From assembly GCA_029532415.1 (NCBI GenBank), contig JAQOTA010000023.1, positions 806,001-870,000 on the forward strand: 64,000 nucleotides of DNA, in the 5' to 3' direction. The stretch is from Marasmius tenuissimus. Taxonomy: Eukaryota; Basidiomycota; Agaricomycetes; Agaricales; Marasmiaceae. A model generated the notes under the pieces. That model made no database searches. It had not been told where the DNA came from and was given only the letters and a program-made list of their open reading frames with translations. This document shows, one piece after another, positions 56,707 through 64,000 of the stretch (position 1 is the first letter of the stretch; each line of letters opens with the position of its first letter). A program made the position numbers and the translations under genes.

Positions 56707-56922
56707 TGTTGAGGCAGAGGTCCTGCCCACGCAGTGGCAGCATGGGACAGACTAGCTCACCTGGAGATAGGCTTAGAGGCAGCAACGAGAGTAGTAAAAG
56801 TACTGGTATTGCATGTAGATACAGAGCTACTTATATACTATACAGAGGTGGCTGTATCTTCTATAACAGGAGTGACTAGGAATAGCATAGATCATAGTAA
56901 AACGATTGAAGCATATATGCGG
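56707..56922 (-). repeat. 5' LTR of copia B, cut by repeat E3
   Basis: TGTTGAGGCAGAGG...GCATATATGCGG on the plus strand. The remaining part (CCCGATACAACGG...) is missing at this junction. Confidence 0.9.
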
Positions 56923-59627
56923 TGTAAAGCGCCACTCGCGGTGTATAATAAAATCTAACTCGTAGGTCAAATCCTCCCAACACTCAAGAGTGTAGCTGAA
57001 GGGTGCGGGAATCGGGGATCGGCGTTGATCGTAGGTTCCGCTCTTAGCCAGACTGCAATAGTAGGCTGAAGGAAATCTGACTCAAGAAACTATCCAACTA
57101 AGGTAGCTTCGCCTCTGAAACCAGTTCGGAGGTCAAAAGTGGGGTTCGGAAGAGAGGTTTATAGGTTGCTTCGGGGAGCGTAGAGTTTTGTTTGGTGCTT
57201 CGGAAGTGCGTTCTTAGGCTTCAACTAGCTTCAGAACCACTCGAACAGCGAGGGGTAACAAGACAATCAAAATCAAACAATGGCAATAAGACTCCAATCA
57301 AGTCTGTCAATGACCGAAGACCAACTGTCAACGGCGAACAATATCCTCAGCCCAATTAGCTTCGGAAGTTCAACAATAGCTCAGCCAGTCAAGTCGGCGT
57401 CGCAGACAAACAATGCAAAGTCAAGGTCAAGCAAGTGTTCAATGGATTTTCTAGGTTTGGGCAAACAAAGTTCTATTCCGTTCTAATGTCTCTCCAGAAG
57501 CGCTCCCGAGTCAACTGACTACCCAACAAGTGGAATAGCTTCGTATCCTCTGAATACTAATCGTACGGATTGCTTGGGGATTCTTGATGAAAACCCCACT
57601 GCTTATATACCCTAGGAGGCTCTAATTCTACCTAATTGTACAAATATCGAATAAACCATGCCTCGGAGGCATAAACTACCTACTTTGGAATATACTTGGA
57701 GAGTTTTGTGTTTAATCTACGCTTTTGAACCCCAAAGTCAAAACCAATAATTTGCTTCGGAAGTATCATCAGCCTCGAACATTCTCTAACATTCTTTTCT
57801 TCCGGGTCTCTCCTATCGATGGTTCCGTTCTGCCTATCTGCCTCCGCAGCATTGATTCTCCGGTTCTAGACCCTTCAATCGTCGTAGGTCATCCTGTTCT
57901 GTTTGCCTCCGAAGCATATACTCCCTTCGTCTGAAGCAAAGTACCTGCCTCCGAAGTGCTACTAGATGCCTATATTCATGGAGTTACCCAGCCGTTCATA
58001 GCCAGGTCGATGTCCTTTCCGTAGCTCGGATAATTCTGAGGTCCTGCCATCCATATGGCCGCCCCACTATATCCAATCTTGGTGCCTTGGATACCGGGTA
58101 ATAGTTCAATGGTTCAGCCAGAACTCCCACTCGATTCTTTGGTACACCATTCCTTTCTTTCCAGTCCCTTGCCTCCCAGTGCAGTTGAGCACTGTGTTTT
58201 GCCACCAGCACCAACTATGCCCTTAGTACAGTCAATATCTCCATGTACGAGTATAAGGGAGGCACCTTGACGGTGCAACTCCTTCGATCACTTCTCGATC
58301 ATTGTTTAGCGCCCAGTGCCTGGTTCGGATCCACGCCTCCGAAGCGCTAATTTCCTAGTTTCCGAAGTAAAATTTCCATTTCAGCGGCCAGTCCAGAGGT
58401 CAGTAAAAGCAAGTGCTAGGTTGTCCCAATTCCTTGCTTACTTTTCCCCGAGCGTACTATGGCACGCTTGCATAACATTGAAGACCACTTTCGCAACTTA
58501 CTCTATAGTAAGCCTTTCTACTTTCTAGATTCCGAGGCGGCCTTCTGACTTCCTCTCCAGAGTTGTATAAGCTCTGGTGGTATCCAGAAGATTACTCTGA
58601 TAAGATCAAGGAGCGCCGCATCATCCTACCCATTCCACTCGACGCAGAACGAGAAGCTATCCTCGGAATCATCTTCCAGCAGTTCTTCCTCAGTCGCCAC
58701 AGATCCGTCTACTGGGGCTACGTGATTCGTTACGACATGATCCAGGACGAAATCTATCTCTGCGAGGACACCTTTGACCACTTCATTCCTCACGACGCCA
58801 GGTCTATCATCGACATGGTTGCCGAGTCCATTGCTCGAGTGGGATTCCTCGACTTCAAAACCGCTCGTACTCCTGGAGCCGTCAACGCTTGGATCGACGC
58901 CGTCGTCAGCTGTGCTGAGTGCCCAGCACCTCCGAAGCTTGACTATACCAAGCTCTCGTTCTTCCAGTATTCCCCTGTCATGGGTCGTTGGCTCTCTCGA
59001 TCCTTTTCTTTCTATAATCCTATTTTATGCGATCCATTCTATACCGATTATCTAGATCATGAAACCTTCATTGATTCTTATTATCCTGAAGATTCCGACG
59101 TAGATAATTACTTCGGTTGGGATGAGGTAGCTCTAGCCAATATGGATGACTAGCGTAACCTGTAGTATACCTAGTATACTTGAATCAATCATGCCTCCAA
59201 AGCGAGGCCTCGACCTTATACCAAGCTTCTGAGGCTCGACTTAGTCTCTCTCTCCGACCATCCATGCTTCCGCGGTGACCTCCTCTGTCTATCCCTACTA
59301 GTACGGGTCTTCGTTAAGTCTGATTCTGTTATTCTAATCCTTAGTACGATGCCTCCGAGCCACTGGAGATATTCCCTTGTTATGACTACAGGTCCTAGTC
59401 GTGCCTCCGAAGTGATACTTTCGTCAGTTATACGACTCCTACAGTTTTCAGAGATAAGGAGAGACGCCTCCGAGGCGCTATTCTCTCCTTATGCTAGGAT
59501 CTGAGCCTTTTACTAGCCGCTCGGGACTCGCTCTAGTACTCGTATTACCTAGTCATTTCTTATCTGTTTTATGCTAAAATCGCACAAAACAAGGCTCCGA
59601 AGCTGCTTTTTAATAGCAGGCGCTACA
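56923..59627 (+). mobile_element. repeat E, complete copy E3, 2.7 kb
   Basis: TGTAAAGCGCC...GGCGCTACA, 2705 bp, inserted in the copia B LTR after GCGG. Its right end is followed by TCTCCCCCAAAGC and not by GCGG or LTR sequence, so E3 appears to be the terminal part of a larger insertion that runs off the window. It contains a spliced gene (58459-59153) and many GCCTCCGAAGC-like motifs. Confidence 0.85.
58459..59153 (+). CDS. E-element spliced gene, copy in E3, function unknown
   Basis: join(58459..58507,58561..59153); 213 codons. Exon 1 MARLHNIEDHFRNLLY, intron 58508-58560 (GTAAGC...CTCTCCAG), exon 2 from LYKLWWYPEDYSD to a TAG at 59151. It differs from the E2 copy at a few codons (for example DAEREAILG against DAERESILG, YVIRYDMI against YVICYDMI). 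The protein is rich in Tyr, Trp, Asp and Ile, has no signal peptide, and ends acidic. The only alternative start is a non-ATG codon in exon 2. A short reading frame at 57280-57486 (MAIRLQSSLSMTEDQL) upstream in E is open in all three E copies and could be a further exon or a leader ORF. Confidence 0.7.
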
Positions 59628-60141
59628 TCTCCCCCAAAGCAAACTCCAGACCGTCCCCGGTCTAGTGTTTGTACGAGCGGAGGGGCTCTAGCGCGCATCC
59701 TTCTTTCTTTATTGACGGTTTCCCACGCCATCAGACAACTTCCGACCCTCTGTTCTTCAGAGGTAGGTCTTCCAATTAATTTCCGCTGGTCAGAGCACAG
59801 CCGATCACTCGTTGCTAGGGCGATCTGATCTTACCCGGGTCCCAGAACCTTCCCCAATATTCTATTTCCAAATCGAGTGAACTTCCAATCATCCTAGTGA
59901 CTTCGAATGGTTCAACTTCCAAGTCACGAATATTTCTAAGTCCATCAGTCAGCCTCTGAAGTCATAGTTGAGTCAGACTGCGGAGGTTCCCGTCGGTTAT
60001 TCCCGTAGGTCACGCAAATTGCCGAATGTGGCGGTTGTGGTTGAGTTTTGAACTTAGCCGAAGGGGTGCTTCTGAGGCTATATAAGACCTGCGTTTTTCT
60101 CGCTAAGTCCCCACATTCTCCCCACATCCGCAGACTCCCCA
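59628..60141 (+). promoter_or_regulatory. promoter region of the 12-exon gene
   Basis: Starts with CTCCCCCAAAGCAAA at about 59629. A TATA box TATATAAG lies at 60079-60086, about 60 bp before the ATG, preceded by GCTTCTGAGG. The next gene has both sequences as well (about 63672 and 63796). Confidence 0.6.
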
Positions 60142-63100
60142 ATGGCTCCTCCGCACCTCGTTACTCTCGCCCTTCAAAACTACGACATCCCTGCCGACTT
60201 CTTTCCTTTTGTCTCTCCCCTCTATGACTTCCTCCTAACTTTCCGCAAACTCGGCGCCGCTCTTCACCAGAGCAATTCCCGCAACGAACTGCGTGAGTTA
60301 TTCATCAAGCACAAGAGGATCTTGGTGAGAAATTTCTAGTAATCCCTCTCATTCTGTTTGCTGAATCTCTATTTCAGCTTCAACTTTCCCGGCTCCGATC
60401 AGAGAGTGGAGGGATGGAGGACACCTTTGCCGGTTCCTTCATCCTTACCCTCTTTGACGCCTGCCACTCACATTTCAACGCCTCCGAATCGTTCAAGAAG
60501 GCTGTCAAAAGTTGGTGGCCCCAGTCGCATGCTCAGCGTAACAAGCTTCGGCGGCACGGCTGTTCTGTAAGCTCGGCTCCCCATTCTTTATTTCTATTTT
60601 CATTAATTCTTTCATATACAGCCCTTCGACCTTTCCCAGCTTCCAGACGCCGCCATGGACCGTCATTTCTTGTCTTTGAAGCCTTCCACACCGCCGGCTC
60701 CTTCTCAACACCTTGGTACCATCGACGTCGATGCCAGCGACGACGACAACGATACTGTTCAGGCTGGCCCATCCAGGGTTGTTGAGCACGGAAGCTCTGA
60801 CGATGACTCCTCCGACGCAGTCAGCGTTTCGGAGGAGCACGTCCCCACTCACGATCCCTCGTCTCGCGACTCTTCTTACGTTGTCCCTGATCCACCTGAA
60901 GACCCTCAGGCCGATACTTCTTCCTCGGACGACGACTTTGAGCCGCCCCCAGCTTCTGCTGAGGAAATCAACAGGTTCGTTCTTTCTCAACGACTCGGAG
61001 ACATTATGCCAACTCCGATCTTCCCTCCCACTCACCGTCGACCTCGTATCCGTCACCCTGTGTCTCCGAATCATCAACACTGGGGTCCTCGATCTAGAGT
61101 GAGTTCCAATATTCTTTTCCTTTTGATTTTGGGTTTTATTACTAACTCTTCACCACAGCGCCGATCCACATCTTCTTCTTCGGATGTCGATGCTGACGAG
61201 GAGGGAGAGACGGCTCCATCACTCCAGACTCGTCCCCTCATATCTCGTGCCGATTATGAGGATGTCGAAATGTCTGGGGTCGATGCTTCCGAACCTGCAG
61301 CCGGTAGTGGTTCCGCACCGGTAAGCTCATTCTAACACCTGTCTTCATTCCTAATCCTCACTTCTTTGTCTGTTTAGAATAACATGGCTATCGAAGACGA
61401 GGCCGGTGATGGAGAGGGGGACGACAAAGACATCGAGGAACACTCCATGTCCAGTCGTGAGGTTAAGGAGCGCCGGGAGGCTCTGTCCGCCCTGAAGAAC
61501 TTGGGGAACCCCCGAGTTCCTCGTCCTCGTTCAGAAACCCCACCTCCGATTCCTCCTTCCGCGGTGGTAATCAAGGTCATTTCTTCTTCTCCTTCACTCC
61601 TGTTACTTTGGCCTAACTCAGTTTCATTCAGACTCGAATTGGCCGAACTGTGAACGCTCCGAGGCGCCCAGGTAGTTCCACGGCGGTCATACCTACCGTA
61701 AGTTTTTTATTTTTTTTTTCTTGGCTTCATCATTCTTTCTTCTCATCCTTTTTATCCTCAGATGCGTCCCTCATCCGGTCCCTTGACCTCGAAGCGGAAG
61801 CGCGAGTCTACCCCGGAGCCTCAGCATTCTACTCGAGCTCGCTCAATGTCTGCTGCAGCAGCTCCCGCTTCCGAAGATGAGGAGTCCAGTGGATCCGACT
61901 CTCCTCCTCCTAAGAAGGCGAAGACCTCCAGCAAGGCAAAGGGAAAGGGGCCGGCTCATAAGCACTCTGGTTCTCGTTCCCGTGCGCGTTTTTATGAGCG
62001 CCCTCAGTACGGAACACCCCCTCCCGACTTCAAATCCCCTGACGATATGGAAATCCGCGACGCGGACTCTGTTCTTGGCACCCCCAATAAGTCGGTGAGT
62101 CTCTTCCCCTTTACTCGGCTTATTTCCTGGCTCTGACTTATTTCCCAGCCTGCTCCACTCTGGACCTCACTCCCCGGTACCAACAATGCCGACGAGGAGA
62201 GGTCCGAGTTCTGGGACCCCGTCAATGGTTATTTCTTGTCGAAAGGTCAATCTGGAGTTCCCGACGGAGTTATCCAAGGTAAGTCTCCCAGACTCATCTC
62301 TTCTCTATTCTCTAATCTTGTCCCACAGACCTCCGTGGCTACCTCTCTGTCCCAGGTCAGCTCGACCTTCATGTCAACCATTTCGTCAACGCCACAGCTC
62401 CGATGCGTGCAGTGAGTACTCCCGCCTCATTGCTTATATTTCGTGATCCTAACTTTCTCTCTTTTAGCCTGCTCTGGGTCGTTCAAAGCTGGTATGTTTC
62501 AGCTGCGTGCTTCATCCAGAGACATGCGTCCCGTTTCCTGCCGATGACGAGCAGCACCTATCCAACTCGCGGAAGTGTCTCTTCTGCGTGCAGAAGAAGC
62601 TCTCGTGCGTGATGAGCTGTCCATCAGAGGAGTTCGACAAGATGAAGGAGCTCTGCGCAGGCTGGGGGGAAAGCAGCGAAGCTGGTATGTGCCTTCCTCT
62701 CTTATTTCCTACAGCTCTGATTTTCTTTTCTTAGGACTGAGCCGTCAATTCGAGGAGATCGCCAACGGTCGGCGCACCGTCGAGAGGCTCATCAACACTC
62801 GGAACGATTTGGACAACGAGATCCAGCGGCTCGCCAATCGTGATGCTGCTCTGGTTGCGAAGCTTCGGGAGTGCTGCCGCGACCCTCGCGACATCCTTCG
62901 AGTTCTCTCCCGCAATGACCCCGACTTCCAGCTCAGCATGCCGACTATCATGCAGTTGTGCTCGGTTTTTGGATGGGACTTTTCTGAACTCCCCGAACCT
63001 CTTCAGTTCGGTCGGCACACAGATGGCACTCCTTATCTGCGGAACCAGGCTCAGGGGGACGTCCTGATGATTCCATCAACCTCCGAGTTTCCTACCGGCA

Positions 63101-63214
63101 CTCCCGCACCTGCTGCCGGTCCTTCTCGTGTAAGTCCTCTTTCCACTTTCTTCTTCACCACTTCAACTGATTTTATTTTCTCAGCAGGGTGGCCTCTTAT
63201 TCTCTCTGGATTAA
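60142..63214 (+). CDS. intact 12-exon gene, about 820 aa, Zn2Cys6-like cysteine pairs and coiled coil
   Basis: Exons 60142-60324, 60378-60566, 60622-61098, 61159-61320, 61378-61575, 61632-61697, 61762-62094, 62149-62278, 62329-62411, 62468-62684, 62735-63129 and 63185-63214; total 2463 bp, open throughout. All introns are 50-64 bp with GT..AG ends and T-rich 3' halves; exon 5 could instead end at 61566. Most introns are phase 0. The protein starts MAPPHLVTLALQNYDIPADF (helical). An acidic Ser/Asp-rich middle follows, then basic stretches (TSKRKRESTPEP, PPKKAKTSSKAKGKG) likely to be nuclear signals. CFSCVLHPETC and CLFCVQKKLSC are two CX2CX6C units 16 residues apart, like a fungal Zn(II)2Cys6 cluster with a long linker. 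A coiled coil follows (RTVERLINTRNDLDNEIQRL). Nuclear DNA- or RNA-binding is a guess; function unknown. Confidence 0.75.
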
Positions 63215-63919
63215 TATAGCTTTCATTTTCGATCTATCCGGGTACTCATGTACCATATATCTTGTGTAATTCATAGTCCCTTGGACTTTAAATTCTGTAT
63301 ATCTCTAGTCCTTCGTCCCTATGGGACTTATAATTTTTATTCTTATCTTGTCTCTTACTGCTGGTGTGAGACTAAGTCTTGAGCCTCAAAAGCCCTTCAG
63401 ACTTTTAAGTTCATTGTGACGCTTCCGAAACTTGAAAATTTATCAAGCAGAGGCGTACGAGTTGTTTTCTTTTCCGTTCCCATTCGTTAATTCTGTCTTC
63501 AGGACTTTGCTCGGCCGATGGCTAGAGCTTACGAATCTCGGTTTTATCATCCTTGTGGTTCAGAGCCACTCTGTTCAGGCACCTCCGAACCGTCAAATGC
63601 GCTCAAATTCTCAAGGTCAAATTATTTGACTCCGAGGGCGCTTATTCGTTGAAATCGCAAAATCTTAGTCCCTCTCCCCCAAAGCAAAAGAAAATCAACG
63701 TCCCCGTTGATAGGCAGTTTACCCATTGTTCCGGACTCGCAAAATTTTCTTTACTTCGTAGGGACCTGAGATCCCTAAATTCCCGACGTCCATGTGCTTC
63801 TGAGGTATAAAAGACTAGCTATCTTCGCCTCGTCCGCCCATCGACACACAGTCGTTCTCTTGCCCATCATTCCTTGCGAAGTTTGTCCTTCCCAATCTCA
63901 TCTCCCATCTTTTTGCCAC
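63215..63919 (+). promoter_or_regulatory. 3' flank of the 12-exon gene and promoter of the next gene
   Basis: CTCCCCCAAAGCAAA recurs at about 63672. GCTTCTGAGG is followed by TATAAAAG at 63806-63813, about 107 bp before the ATG at 63920. No other gene seen in the interval. Confidence 0.55.
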
Positions 63920-64000
63920 ATGTCTGTCAAACCTCCTGGACGTCGTACCATCGGTGGCGGCACTGCTGCCTCCGAAGGTGCTTTTATGCCATTCGATCCT
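63920..64000 (+). CDS. start of a further gene, cut by the window edge
   Basis: ATG at 63920 in good context (CCACATGTC), reading MSVKPPGRRTIGGGTAASEG and open to the window end (27 codons). A TATA box and the same upstream module as the 12-exon gene support the call. Too short to identify. Confidence 0.5.
   Translation, partial: MSVKPPGRRTIGGGTAASEGAFMPFDP

Larger units (their letters stand above)
51531..56922 (-). mobile_element. copia B: Ty1/copia of the copia A family, truncated at both LTRs
   Basis: Minus-strand element: partial 5' LTR 56707-56922, primer-binding site 56695-56706, gag-protease, integrase, RT, then a deletion that removes RNase H and joins codon KKALYIC to the 3' LTR remnant 51531-51718. 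The 5' LTR is cut by repeat E3 at 56923. The left flank GGAAG is the likely target duplication. Confidence 0.92.

Noticed and set aside
56923..59627. E as an ordinary stand-alone transposon at 56923-59627
   Set aside because: The right flank does not repeat GCGG or resume the interrupted LTR, unlike E2, so E3 looks like the end of something larger.
59628..59640. Definite polypurine tract proving E is a leftward LTR retrotransposon
   Set aside because: The same CTCCCCCAAAGCAAA recurs upstream of the gene at 63920, so it may be a promoter motif; orientation left open.

Overview
The window reads as a transposon graveyard from a basidiomycete fungus, most likely a mushroom-forming agaricomycete. 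Genes carry many 50-65 bp introns with GTRAGT-type donors. Ty1/copia elements dominate, with one LINE family, hAT-like MITEs and a Ty3/gypsy scrap. No rRNA, tRNA, CRISPR array or bacterial-type operon was seen. The species cannot be named from the sequence.

Layout. (1) 1-13.1 kb: one large minus-strand host gene cut into five pieces by a rearranged LINE (651-3695), a 460-bp dispersed repeat (4174-4638) and an almost full-length LINE with a perfect 15-bp target duplication (5755-10648). (2) 13.1-16.1 kb: hairpin, telomere-like repeats, a hAT-like MITE and solo copia LTRs. (3) 16.1-38.2 kb: a single minus-strand Ty1/copia element ('copia C', target duplication CTGCA) inflated to 22 kb by eight later insertions, including a complete copia of another family ('copia A', 23592-29672). 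Un-nested it is about 10 kb and has about 565 codons of unrecognised coding sequence between gag and protease. (4) 38.2-43.8 kb: decayed gene remnants, two MITEs with 8-bp target duplications, a Ty3/gypsy relic and a truncated copy of repeat E. (5) 43.8-47.9 kb: three solo elements nested in one another, the innermost being a full 2.7-kb E element with a small spliced gene. (6) 48.0-56.9 kb: a second copia C, interrupted by a second copia A-family element ('copia B'). (7) 56.9-64.0 kb: a large element starting with another full E block, followed by an intact 12-exon gene (about 820 aa) and the start of a further gene. It runs off the right edge.

The most unusual material is region 7. E has terminal TG...CA and a 4-bp target duplication, like a very long LTR. 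It keeps an intact spliced ORF in both full copies. Next to it are undamaged multi-intron genes with related promoters, while every other mobile element here is mutated. Many of the stop codons in the copia and LINE copies are CGA to TGA changes, the mark of CpG decay or a RIP-like process.

All calls come from reading the sequence. Splice junctions, element boundaries and families were inferred by eye, by comparing copies inside the window.
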